Assembly: GCF_032248695.1 (NCBI RefSeq)
Contig: NZ_JAVHXC010000003.1
Location: forward strand, 372,001-436,000
Direction of reading: 5' to 3'
Length of the DNA stretch: 64,000 nucleotides
Origin: Dietzia sp032248695
Lineage (GTDB): Bacteria; Actinomycetota; Actinomycetes; Mycobacteriales; Mycobacteriaceae
Positions 8,438 to 16,698 of this stretch are shown here, one piece after another. Within the stretch, counting starts at the first letter, position 1. Each line of letters starts with the position of its first letter. The notes beneath the pieces were generated by a model. It had not been told where the DNA came from. It made no database searches and worked only from the letters and a program-made list of their open reading frames with translations. The position numbers and the translations under genes were made by a program.

Positions 8438-9423
8438 CGGACCGCCTCCGAGACACCGACCATCCCGGCCAGGCGGGAGGTGATGATCTCCTCCGCCTCC
8501 GTCATCATGCGGTCGACGAGCTCGGCCACGGTGGGCACGTCGTCGATGAGCCCCTGACACTGGCCGGCGGTCCAGATGCCGGCGTCGAGGTCCCCGTCCT
8601 CGAAAACCTTGCGCCCGCGGGCGCCGGCGACGAGATGCTGGATGTCGGAGAACTCGGCACCCTCGGACTCCTTGGCCACGACCTCGGCCGAGATCGCGTT
8701 CGCCGCGACCCGGGCGGTGTTGCGCATGGTGCGGAAGATGAGCTTGGTGTCGAGCTCGGTGTTGGCGACGATCTGCTGCTTGACCTGCTCCGCGACCGGG
8801 GACTCGGCCGTGCACATGAAGCGGGTGCCCATGTTGGCGCCGTCGGCGCCCAGGGCGAGGGCGGCGACCATGCCGCGCGCGTCGGCGATCCCTCCGGAGG
8901 CGAGGATCGGGATCGTGAGCCTGGAGGCCGCCGCGGGGATGAGGACGAGCCCGGGGACGTCGTCCTCTCCCGGGTGCCCGGCGCATTCGAAGCCGTCGAT
9001 GGACACGGCGTCCACGCCGAGCTTCTCGGCCTTGAGGGCGTGGCGCACGGAGGTGCATTTGTGGATGACCTTGATGCCGGCGGAATGGAACACCGGCAGG
9101 TGCTCGGAGGGGTTCGACCCGGCGGTCTCGACGATCTTCACGCCCGACTCGACGATCGCCTGTCGGTACTCGGCGTAGGGCGGCGGGTTGATCGCCGGCA
9201 GGATCGTGAGATTGACGCCGAACGGCTGGTCGGTCATCTCCCGGCAGCGGGCGATCTCCCGGACCAGGTCCTCGGGCGTCGGCTGGGTGAGGCCCGTGAT
9301 GATGCCGAGCGCCCCGGCCTCCGACACGGCGGCGGCGAGTTCGGCCCGGCCGACCCACATCATCCCGCCCTGCACGATCGGGTGGCGGACGCCGAACTCC
9401 TCGGTGAAGCGGGTGCGGATCAC
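8434..9423 (-). CDS. Nitronate monooxygenase-like FMN enzyme
   Basis: 329 residues from GTG 9423, overlapping the fadB stop (GTGA). It is a TIM-barrel flavoprotein of the NPD/2-nitropropane dioxygenase group: N-terminal HPIVQGGMMWVG, catalytic-region His150 in DGFECAGHPGE, phosphate-binding GGIADARG (177-184) and GADGANMGTRF. Actinobacteria carry many members beside beta-oxidation genes, where they may act as acyl-CoA oxidoreductases or remove toxic nitronates; the real substrate cannot be read from the sequence. Overlaps with both neighbours show it is part of one operon with fadB and the crotonase. Confidence 0.88.
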   Translation of the reverse strand: MIRTRFTEEFGVRHPIVQGGMMWVGRAELAAAVSEAGALGIITGLTQPTPEDLVREIARCREMTDQPFGVNLTILPAINPPPYAEYRQAIVESGVKIVETAGSNPSEHLPVFHSAGIKVIHKCTSVRHALKAEKLGVDAVSIDGFECAGHPGEDDVPGLVLIPAAASRLTIPILASGGIADARGMVAALALGADGANMGTRFMCTAESPVAEQVKQQIVANTELDTKLIFRTMRNTARVAANAISAEVVAKESEGAEFSDIQHLVAGARGRKVFEDGDLDAGIWTAGQCQGLIDDVPTVAELVDRMMTEAEEIITSRLAGMVGVSEAVR

Positions 9424-11624
9424 GGCTGGACCTCCTCGTAGGTGCCGCCCGAGGCGGCCTTCGAGCGCAGGGACTCGGGCGGGGTGAACCGGTCGCCGTA
9501 GCGCTGCGCGAGTTCCTCGGCCCGGGCCACGAACCCGGGCAGGCCGCCGGGGTACTGGTCCATGTAGCGGGCGACGCCGCCGGTCCAGCCGGGGAAGCCG
9601 ATGCCGAGGATGGAGCCGACGTTGGCGTCGGTGGTCGTCTCGAGGACGCCTTCGTCGAGGCATTTGACGGTCTCGATCGCCTCGGCGAAGAGCATGCGGT
9701 CGATCGCGTCCTGCAGCGGGATCTCGGTGGTACCGCCGAAGGCGTCGGCAAGGCCGGGCCACAGTCCGGCCCGCTTGCCGGTCTCGGGGTCGTAGTCGTA
9801 GAACCCGGAGCCGGTCGAACGACCCTTGCGGTCGAATTCGTCGATCATGCGGTCGAGCACCGCGTTGCCCGGGTGGTCGGGCAGCTCGCGCCCTTCCGCC
9901 CGCGCGGCCTCGCGGGTCTCGTCCCGGATCTTGCGGGGCAGGGTCAGGGTGAGCTCGTCCATGAGGGCGAGCACCGGCGCGGGGTAGCCGGCCTGCGAGG
10001 AGGCCTGCTCGATGGTCGGCGCCGGGACGCCCTCGGCGAGCAGGGCCATGCCCTCGCTGGTGAAGGTGCCGATGACGCGGGAGGTGAAGAATCCGCGGGA
10101 GTCGTTGACCACGATCGGGGTCTTGCCGATCTGGGCGACCAGCGCCAGGGCCCGTCCGAGGGTGTCCTCGGAGGTCTCGGCGCCCTTGATGATCTCGACC
10201 AGCGGCATCTTGTCGACCGGGGAGAAGAAGTGCAGGCCGATGAAGTCGGCGGGCCGGTCCACGCCGCCTGCGAGCATCGTGATGGGCAGGGTGGAGGTGT
10301 TCGAGCACAGCAGGGCCCCCGGTGCGAGGTGCGGGGCGATCTCCGCGAACACCGCCTCCTTGACCTTCGGGTCCTCGAAGACGGCCTCGATGACGGCCTG
10401 CGCGCCGTCGGCCGCGGCGGCGTCGGTGGTCGGGGTGATGCGCGCCAGGAGGGCGTCGCCCTTGCGCTGCGCCTTCTCCCGCGCCTCGCCTTCCGCCGCG
10501 CGGGCGACCGTCTTGGCGACGAGCTTCTCGGAGTAGCCCTTCCCGCGCTCGGCGGCGGACTGGTCGATGTCCTTGAGGACGACCTCCATGCCGGCCTTGG
10601 CGCACACGTAGGCGATCGCGGCGCCCATCATGCCGGCGCCCAGGACGACGACCTTCCCGACGGGCTCGCGGTCCGCCGAGCCGTACTTCTTCGCCAGGCC
10701 GTTGGCCTTCTGCATGTCGAAGAAGAACGCGCGGATCATGTTCTTGGCGGTCTGCCCGGTGGCCAGGCCGGCGAAGTAGCGGGCCTCGACCTTCTCCGCC
10801 GCGGCGAAGTCGAGCCCGGCGCCCTCCACCGCCGCCGCCATGATGGCGACGGGGGCCGGGTAGGGCGCGCCCTTGAGCTGCTTGCGCAGCATGGCCGGGA
10901 AGGCGGGCAGGTTGGCGCCGAGCGCGGGGTTGGACGGGGTGCCGCCGGGCATGCGGTAGCCCTTGCGGTCCCACGGCTGGGCCGCCTCGGGATTGGCCTT
11001 GATCCACTCCTTGGCGGCGGGCAGCAGGTCCTCGGGCCCGGCGACGAGCTCGTCGACCAGGCCGATCTGGTGCGCCTTCCCGGGGCGCATGCGCTTGCCC
11101 TCGAGCAGCACCTCCATGAGCGCGGTGGCCACGCCGAGCATCCGCACGGTGCGGACGATGCCGCCGCCACCGGGCAGCAGGCCGAGTCCGACCTCGGGCA
11201 GGCCCAGCTGGACGGCCGGGGAGTCCACCACGATGCGGCGGTGGGCCGCGAGGGCGATCTCGAGGCCGCCGCCGAGCGCGGCGCCGCCGATGGCGGCCAC
11301 GACGGGCTTACCCAGCGTCTCGAGTCGCCGCAGGGGGGCCTTGGCGCGCTCGACGGTCTGGATCGCGAGGTCGGCGGCGTCCGCGGGGATGGACAGGATG
11401 TCGCCGAGGTCGCCACCGGCGAAGAAGGTCTTCTTGGCGGAGGTGAGGACGACTCCGGTGACGTCGTCGATCTCCGACTCGAGCCGGTCGACCGCCGCCT
11501 CCATGGAGGCGAGATAGTCGGCGTTCATGGTGTTGGCGCTCTGGTTGGGGTCGTCCATGGTGAGGACGACGATCCCGTCGGCGCCACGCTCGTAGGTGAT
11601 GGTGTTGGTGAAGTCGCTGCTCAT
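9420..11624 (-). CDS. fadB: Trifunctional-type fatty oxidation protein alpha subunit (enoyl-CoA hydratase / 3-hydroxyacyl-CoA dehydrogenase)
   Basis: 734 residues. The N-terminal crotonase domain (about 1-200) keeps both catalytic acids, Glu122 (GGGLEIALAAH) and Glu144 (LPEVGLG). A linker leads to an NAD-binding Rossmann domain with GAGMMG at 329-334, the catalytic His465 in GLHFFSPVDKMP and the C-terminal 3-hydroxyacyl-CoA dehydrogenase helical domains. It hydrates enoyl-CoA and oxidises the 3-hydroxyacyl-CoA to 3-ketoacyl-CoA. It follows fadA by 42 bp, the same pairing as in mycobacteria, and its stop overlaps the next gene. Cytosolic, probably in complex with FadA. Confidence 0.95.
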   Translation of the reverse strand: MSSDFTNTITYERGADGIVVLTMDDPNQSANTMNADYLASMEAAVDRLESEIDDVTGVVLTSAKKTFFAGGDLGDILSIPADAADLAIQTVERAKAPLRRLETLGKPVVAAIGGAALGGGLEIALAAHRRIVVDSPAVQLGLPEVGLGLLPGGGGIVRTVRMLGVATALMEVLLEGKRMRPGKAHQIGLVDELVAGPEDLLPAAKEWIKANPEAAQPWDRKGYRMPGGTPSNPALGANLPAFPAMLRKQLKGAPYPAPVAIMAAAVEGAGLDFAAAEKVEARYFAGLATGQTAKNMIRAFFFDMQKANGLAKKYGSADREPVGKVVVLGAGMMGAAIAYVCAKAGMEVVLKDIDQSAAERGKGYSEKLVAKTVARAAEGEAREKAQRKGDALLARITPTTDAAAADGAQAVIEAVFEDPKVKEAVFAEIAPHLAPGALLCSNTSTLPITMLAGGVDRPADFIGLHFFSPVDKMPLVEIIKGAETSEDTLGRALALVAQIGKTPIVVNDSRGFFTSRVIGTFTSEGMALLAEGVPAPTIEQASSQAGYPAPVLALMDELTLTLPRKIRDETREAARAEGRELPDHPGNAVLDRMIDEFDRKGRSTGSGFYDYDPETGKRAGLWPGLADAFGGTTEIPLQDAIDRMLFAEAIETVKCLDEGVLETTTDANVGSILGIGFPGWTGGVARYMDQYPGGLPGFVARAEELAQRYGDRFTPPESLRSKAASGGTYEEVQP

Positions 11625-11666
11625 TGAGGTGTTCTCGTCCTTATGGGGCTGGAGGCCGGCGCTTGT

Positions 11667-12884
11667 CTACAGGCGTTCGATGATGGTGGCGATGCCCATC
11701 CCGGCTCCCACGCAGAGGGTGGCGAGGGCGTAGCGGGCGTCGCGGCGTTCCAGTTCGTCCAGGGCGGTGCCGAGGATCATCGCGCCGGTGGCGCCGAGCG
11801 GGTGGCCCATGGCGATCGCGCCGCCGTTGACGTTGATCTTCTCCATCGGGACGTCGAGGTCCTTGGCGAACTTCATGGGCACGGCGGCGAACGCCTCGTT
11901 GACCTCGAACAGGTCGATGTCGTCGATCGTGAGATCGGCCTTGGCCAGCGCCTTGCGGGCGGCGGGGGTCGGTCCGGTGAGCATGATGGTCGGCTCGGAC
12001 CCGACGACCGCGGCGGAGACGATCCTCGCGCGGGGCGTCAGCCCGTTGCGCTCGCCCGCCGCGGCGTTGCCGATGAGCATCGCGGTGGCGCCGTCGACGA
12101 TGCCGGAGGAGTTGCCGGCGTGGTGGACGTGGTCGATCTTCTCGACCGAGTGGTACTTCTGCAGGGCGACGGCGTCGAAGCCGGCCTGCTCGCCGAGGGC
12201 GGCGAACGAGGGCTTCAGACCGGCGAGGTCGTCGGCGGTGGTGCCGCGGCGGATGTGCTCGTCGTGGTCGAGCACCACCCGGCCGGCGAGGTCGACGACG
12301 GGGACGACCGAGCCGGCGAACCGGCCGGAGTCCCAGGCTGCGGAGGCGAGCTCCTGGGAGCGGGCGGCGAACTCGTCCACGTCGCGACGGGAGAATCCCT
12401 CGAGGGTCGCGATGAGGTCGGCGCCGATGCCCTGGGGCACGAACGAGGTCTCGTAGTTGATGCGGGGGTTCTGCGCCCAGGCGCCGCCGTCGGAACCCAT
12501 GGGGACGCGCGACATCGACTCCACGCCACCGGCGATCACGAGGTCCTCCCATCCGGCGCGGACCTTCTGCGCGGCGAGGTTCACCGCCTCCAGACCCGAG
12601 GCGCAGAAGCGGTTCTCCTGGACGCCCGCCACGGTCTCCGGCAGTCCCGCCGCGATCGCCGCGATACGCGGCAGGACCGCGCCCTGCTCGCCGACGGGGC
12701 CGACGATGCCCATGACCACGTCCTCGATCTGCGCGGGGTCGAGGCCACCGTTGCGCTCGACGACGGACCGCAGGACGCCCACGGCGAGGTCGATCGGGGC
12801 GACGCTGTACAGCGAACCACTGGACTTGCCCCGTCCGCGGGGCGTGCGCACCGCGTCGTAGATGTAGGCCTCGGGCACTGACAT
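11667..12884 (-). CDS. fadA: 3-ketoacyl-CoA thiolase / acetyl-CoA acetyltransferase
   Basis: 405 residues. Catalytic Cys94 sits in NRFCASGLEA, and His361 (AMGHPLGATGA) and Cys391 (LCVGAGMG) complete the thiolase triad. GGVESMSRVPMGSDGG and the HAGNSSGIVDGA loop match mycobacterial FadA very closely. It releases acetyl-CoA in the last beta-oxidation step. It is the first gene of a six-gene leftward operon (fadA, fadB, NMO, crotonase, ligase, DUF2236). Its promoter region, shared with the divergent tandem-TetR gene, contains the AT-rich operator-like motif at 12948-12967. Confidence 0.95.
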   Translation of the reverse strand: MSVPEAYIYDAVRTPRGRGKSSGSLYSVAPIDLAVGVLRSVVERNGGLDPAQIEDVVMGIVGPVGEQGAVLPRIAAIAAGLPETVAGVQENRFCASGLEAVNLAAQKVRAGWEDLVIAGGVESMSRVPMGSDGGAWAQNPRINYETSFVPQGIGADLIATLEGFSRRDVDEFAARSQELASAAWDSGRFAGSVVPVVDLAGRVVLDHDEHIRRGTTADDLAGLKPSFAALGEQAGFDAVALQKYHSVEKIDHVHHAGNSSGIVDGATAMLIGNAAAGERNGLTPRARIVSAAVVGSEPTIMLTGPTPAARKALAKADLTIDDIDLFEVNEAFAAVPMKFAKDLDVPMEKINVNGGAIAMGHPLGATGAMILGTALDELERRDARYALATLCVGAGMGIATIIERL

Positions 12885-12947
12885 GGGTGGGAGATCCCTT
12901 CCGCGTTCGTGTTCACGTGGGCGCCGACACGGCTATCACGTGGATCC

Positions 12948-12967
12948 GATCACATATATGTGTGAAT
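12948..12967. promoter_or_regulatory. Operator-like motif, copy A (fadA/tandem-TetR promoter)
   Basis: GATCACATATATGTGTGAAT contains the perfect 12-bp palindrome CACATATATGTG (12951-12962). It lies 64 bp upstream of fadA and 78 bp upstream of the TetR start. It shares ATCACATATAT with the site at 18216. Two CACGTG hexamers (12914-12919, 12937-12942) lie between it and fadA. Confidence 0.6.
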
Positions 12968-13044
12968 TGGGGTTTACTATCGCCACTGTATCCCGTGTTG
13001 TCAAGATCACACCTGGTTCCGCCGAACCCGAGAGCCGAGGCGCC

Positions 13045-14367
13045 GTGACCCTGCCTCCCCCGCCCCACCGGCCCGTGCTGGTGGCTCCTGCCGCGGGTAC
13101 GCGACGTGCGGAGATCGCGCTCGTGGCGGCCGAGGAGTTCACCCGTCGCGGCTATCACTCGACCCGTGTGGAGCACATCGCCGAGCGGCTCGATCTCTCG
13201 CCCGGGGCGCTCTACCGGCACGTCCCGGGCAAGTACGAGATGTTCCGGGACGCGGTGGCCGTGCTGGTGTCCGAGCTCGAGGCCGCCACGACCGCCGGTG
13301 TCGGCCCGGTCGCCGGGGAGGGTGACGCGTTGGGGCGGTTGGTCGAGTCGATCACCCTGGCCACGCTGGCGCACCGCTCGCGTGCGGCCCTGTACCGCTG
13401 GCAGGCGCGGTACCTGGGTCCCGAGGACCGCGCCGCGGTGGTCGCCGCCGACGCCCGCGTGCGGGGTCGGCTCGCCGCGGCGGTCCGGGGACGACGACGA
13501 GGTGGGGCGGCCGAAGGGGCGGGGTCCGCGGCCGGGGCGATCCTGTCGTGCATCTCCTCGCTGGGCCATCACCGGATCGGGATCGCGGATTCCGATGCCG
13601 TGGCGTTGATGACCGCGATCGCCGGGGACCTCGCGGCGTCCGTGCCGCCCCCGCGCCCCGGGCCGTCCCCGGCCGCGCCGTCACCAGCCGGGCCGTCACC
13701 GGCCGGGCCATCGCAGGCCGGGCTGTCACCAGCCGGGTCATCACAGACCGGCCGGCTCCGGAGTGGCGCCCTCGGCGGCGAGTCCCTCCGAGGTGGCGCG
13801 GCCACCCGGGAGGGCGCGATCGCCGCCGCGATCGCGCGCTTCCACTCGTCGGGGTACGACAGCGTCACCATGGAGGCGATCGGGGCGGACGTGGGCGTGG
13901 CGGCGTCCGCGCTGTACCGGCACTTTCCGGGGAAGTCGGCCCTGCTCACGGCCGTCGTGGACAGGACCGCCGTGCTGGTCGGGGACCTGCTGGACAGGCA
14001 CGCCGCCTGGCCCGGCGCCGACGCCGAGCCGGCCGAGGTGTTGGCGGATCTGCTGGAGCAGTATGTGGCGATCGCGTTCTCGCACGGCCCGGACCTGATG
14101 CTGTACCACTCGGAGCTCGGGTCGTTGAGTGCGGACGACCGGCGTCGGATCCGTCGCGCACAACACGGCCAGCTGGACCGGTGGGCGGGACTGCTCCTCG
14201 AGGCCGCGCGTGCGCGGGGTGGCCCGCGGCCCGACCCCGATGACGCGCGCATCCGGGTCCACGCGGCCCTGGCCGTGGTGCTCGACGGTGGTCGCGCCAC
14301 AAATTTCGACCCGTCGGTGTCGACGCGCCTCGGGCAGCTGGCGCGTCTGGTCCTGCTGCCCCGCTGA
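13045..14367 (+). CDS. Tandem TetR regulator: two TetR domains in one chain
   Basis: 440 residues from GTG 13045, which has a fair ribosome site (GAGCCGAGG). An upstream in-frame ATG at 12958 falls inside the operator palindrome and is less likely. Domain 1 (about 20-195) has the HTH segment TRVEHIAERLDLSPGALYRHV. Domain 2 (about 251-440) has TMEAIGADVGVAASALYRHF. They are joined by a Pro/Ser/Ala/Gly-rich linker of repeated PSPAG-like units. One chain may thus imitate a TetR dimer, or the protein may dimerise and contact two sites. Divergent from fadA, so it probably represses or senses acyl-CoA for the island; self-control through the 12951 palindrome is likely. I do not recognise a characterised orthologue. 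Confidence 0.85.
   Translation: MTLPPPPHRPVLVAPAAGTRRAEIALVAAEEFTRRGYHSTRVEHIAERLDLSPGALYRHVPGKYEMFRDAVAVLVSELEAATTAGVGPVAGEGDALGRLVESITLATLAHRSRAALYRWQARYLGPEDRAAVVAADARVRGRLAAAVRGRRRGGAAEGAGSAAGAILSCISSLGHHRIGIADSDAVALMTAIAGDLAASVPPPRPGPSPAAPSPAGPSPAGPSQAGLSPAGSSQTGRLRSGALGGESLRGGAATREGAIAAAIARFHSSGYDSVTMEAIGADVGVAASALYRHFPGKSALLTAVVDRTAVLVGDLLDRHAAWPGADAEPAEVLADLLEQYVAIAFSHGPDLMLYHSELGSLSADDRRRIRRAQHGQLDRWAGLLLEAARARGGPRPDPDDARIRVHAALAVVLDGGRATNFDPSVSTRLGQLARLVLLPR
13659..13750 (+). repeat. In-frame 15-bp tandem repeat in the TetR linker
   Basis: About six imperfect 15-bp units of the type CCGGGCCGTCACCGG encode the inter-domain linker (PSPAA, PSPAG, PSPAG, PSQAG, LSPAG, SSQTG). Unit length is a multiple of three, so copy-number change would alter linker length without breaking the frame. 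Confidence 0.75.
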
Positions 14368-14407
14368 GCCGATCGGCGCGGGCGCGGAACCCGGTTGACC
14401 GCTCCGC

Positions 14408-15625
14408 TCAGACGAGCGGCTGCACCGTTCCGCGGGAGTACCGCGTGATCTGTCGACGGATGCGGCGGTCCCCTCGCCGCTCGAGCGCCCGACGCACCCT
14501 CGGCGACACCAGCGCCGCCCCGTGCACGAGGGCATTGGCGGGGATGATCACCGCCGGATACCACGGCACGGCGGGCCGCTGCCCGAGTTCACGCATCCCG
14601 GCCGGGCCGTTGAGGTAGGTCGCGGTGGCCCGGTGGCGGGCCACCTCGACACGTCGACGCAGCGGGGCCAGCCGGGGGAACTCGGTCATCCCGTAGGAGT
14701 CCAGCAGTGACCCGGCCAGCACCACGGAGTTGGCGTCGGGCGGCGGGGACGTGCGCAGGAAGTGGTACATGTCCCGCAGGGCCCGGCGGGGTTGCTCGTG
14801 AAGGAAGTCCTCGTCGACGCCCAGGACGCGGCCGATCCAACGCCACAGGTGCATGACGGCCCTCGCCTCACGGGGGGAGTGCGGGATCCCCAGCACGAGC
14901 GTGCCCAGCAGGAACGTCGCGGAGAACAGCCCGTTGGTGGCGGCCATGTCGCCCTGGTTGATCGGCAGGCCCTTGGCCCCGGTGTCCCAGCCCTTGTCCA
15001 GCATCGCCCGGTTCACCCGCGCGTGCATCAACCGGACGTGGACGGTCATCTCCCAGCCGGGTGCGCCCGGGCGCCACCCGCCCGGCGTGGCGACCGCGTG
15101 CCACCACGCCATGGTCTCGGCGACGCGGCGGGAGGTGCGCTCCCCCGTGAGCCGTCCGGTCGAGGTGAGGACCTCCGTGGTGGCCGACGGCCGGTAGCCG
15201 CCGAGCAACGCCAGATCGCCGAGCACGTCCTGGCCGGTCAGCCCGGCCCGCAGGCAGGCGCGGGCGCCCCGGTCGGCCACGTCCGGGTCGAGCCAGCCGG
15301 GAAGGTCGGTGACCGACAGGACGAAGGCGTGGACCTCCTCCGGCTCGTCGGCCGGCACCGGGCCGCCGGCGACCGCGGCGTCGAGCGCCGCCCGCAACCG
15401 CGACGTGGACGTGTCCCCGCGGGAGATGGCCTCGAGCACCGCATCCGCCACGGGATCACCGCTCGTCAACGCCCGCGAGATCCTCGCGCGCTCGGCCGGG
15501 GTCGGACCCGAGCGCGTGTCGGCGAACGGGCGCAGCATGCGCGCGGCCCGGCGCCCCCACGCCTCGTCGGCGGCGAACCGGGCCGGAGCACCCGCCGGGC
15601 GGGCCGGTGCGACCCGGAGGGTCAT
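14408..15625 (-). CDS. DUF2236 / MpaB-type oxygenase family protein (second of three)
   Basis: 405 residues from ATG 15625, overlapping the upstream stop (ATGA). The central region has the MpaB/Lcp-like signature: WEMTVHVRLMHARVN with a candidate His ligand, LPINQGDMAATN, then LWRWIGRVLGVDEDFL. The N-terminal 110 residues form an extra helical region, so this is the long form of the family. No signal peptide is visible, unlike secreted rubber oxygenases, so it should act in the cytosol. It is the last gene of the leftward ALDH-DUF2236-DUF2236 operon and converges on the tandem-TetR gene with 40 bp between them. Confidence 0.82.
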   Translation of the reverse strand: MTLRVAPARPAGAPARFAADEAWGRRAARMLRPFADTRSGPTPAERARISRALTSGDPVADAVLEAISRGDTSTSRLRAALDAAVAGGPVPADEPEEVHAFVLSVTDLPGWLDPDVADRGARACLRAGLTGQDVLGDLALLGGYRPSATTEVLTSTGRLTGERTSRRVAETMAWWHAVATPGGWRPGAPGWEMTVHVRLMHARVNRAMLDKGWDTGAKGLPINQGDMAATNGLFSATFLLGTLVLGIPHSPREARAVMHLWRWIGRVLGVDEDFLHEQPRRALRDMYHFLRTSPPPDANSVVLAGSLLDSYGMTEFPRLAPLRRRVEVARHRATATYLNGPAGMRELGQRPAVPWYPAVIIPANALVHGAALVSPRVRRALERRGDRRIRRQITRYSRGTVQPLV

Positions 15626-16692
15626 GCCACGGCCTCTCCCGATGCACCGTGCGCCACCGGGCAAGCGCCCATCCGGTCGCGCGGCTGGATCGGACACGCC
15701 CCCAGGTCCGCGGGCCGGTAGCCCTCCGGGTAGCCCGGGTAGGTGCGGTTCTCCGTCCCGCGCGAACCGAGCTCGCGGCGGCGGACCGGCATCCAGCGGA
15801 CGACCTTCGACCGCGCGCGCAGGGCCGCGTAGGCGGCCTTCCGGAACGCCGGCGGCTGCCACGGGAACCCGAACGCCCGGGTCATGTCGTCGTCGATCAG
15901 CGACTGCACCACCCTGCGTACCACCGGCCTGACCGGCTCCGGGTACCACGAACACATGAGGTCCAGGGTGTACGTGCCGATCAGCTCGTTGTTCCGGTCG
16001 TAGCGCATGGTGCGCGCCTCGTAGTCGTCCCGCCAGCGACGGAACTCCCCGATGTCCTCGGGGATGTCGGCGATCTTCATCCGCTGCCCCACCCCGCGGT
16101 AGAAGTGGAACGCGGCCAGCCGCTCGTTCGGGTGCAGGCGGCGCCACCCGTTGGCGTCGATCCACTCCAGCGGCTCGTAGATGAACGTCGACAGCACGTA
16201 CAGCATGTCGTCGTTCGTGATCTCGTACCGCGCGTGCTGCCGGTTGATCACCCGCAGCGCCTCCTTGCCGCGCGGCGAGTCGTACCCGTGCTCCACGAGT
16301 TCCACCATGAGCAGGGCGGTGTCGTCGTACCGCTTCTGCGGGTGGTCCCGGAAGTTGCCGGCCTGTTCCAGCACCGCCGAGACCGAGGGGATGCAGTAGG
16401 TCCGGTACAGGGCCAGCTCGAGCGCCCGCTGGTAGTCCCACGGGAACTCGTACGTCGAGGTGATGCGGTGGATCTCCGGCGCGTCCGCCACCGGGTCGAG
16501 CGTCGCGATGAGATCCCGCCAGTACCACCGCCCGGGCTTGAGCGGGACCCGTGCCGTCAGCGGGTGTTCGACTGCCGGCTCCACGACGAGCTCGGCCGGG
16601 ATGGTTCCGAACACCCCGGGAAGGGCGGGCCGGTCGGAGTCGGACGCCCTCGTCGTCGTCTCTCCGGTCCTCTCGGGAGTGGTGGCGGTCAT
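15622..16692 (-). CDS. DUF2236 / MpaB-type oxygenase family protein (third of three)
   Basis: 356 residues, starting 6 bp after the aldehyde dehydrogenase stop. The family core is visible as LRVINRQHARYEITNDDMLYV with a candidate haem-ligand His, then LSTFIYEPLEWID and FYRGVGQRMKIADIPED. The C-terminal tail carries two CP-containing motifs (LGACPIQP, MGACPVAH), cysteines that could bind metal. Being translated between an aldehyde dehydrogenase and a second DUF2236 protein, it probably produces or processes an aldehyde. The two DUF2236 neighbours may form a heteromer; that is inference. Confidence 0.82.
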   Translation of the reverse strand: MTATTPERTGETTTRASDSDRPALPGVFGTIPAELVVEPAVEHPLTARVPLKPGRWYWRDLIATLDPVADAPEIHRITSTYEFPWDYQRALELALYRTYCIPSVSAVLEQAGNFRDHPQKRYDDTALLMVELVEHGYDSPRGKEALRVINRQHARYEITNDDMLYVLSTFIYEPLEWIDANGWRRLHPNERLAAFHFYRGVGQRMKIADIPEDIGEFRRWRDDYEARTMRYDRNNELIGTYTLDLMCSWYPEPVRPVVRRVVQSLIDDDMTRAFGFPWQPPAFRKAAYAALRARSKVVRWMPVRRRELGSRGTENRTYPGYPEGYRPADLGACPIQPRDRMGACPVAHGASGEAVA

Positions 16693-16698
16693 GTCACA

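Noticed and set aside
7640..9751. Apparent 700-residue protein ending in the crotonase
   Set aside because: Only the last 265 residues are crotonase; the rest is an out-of-frame reading of the two upstream genes.
8434..11007. Apparent fusion of an Arg-rich N-terminal part with the nitronate monooxygenase-like protein
   Set aside because: The N-terminal part is a shifted reading of fadB; the real start is GTG 9423, overlapping the fadB stop.
12958..13044. Upstream ATG start for the tandem TetR
   Set aside because: It lies inside the palindromic operator, has no ribosome site, and adds residues with no family match.
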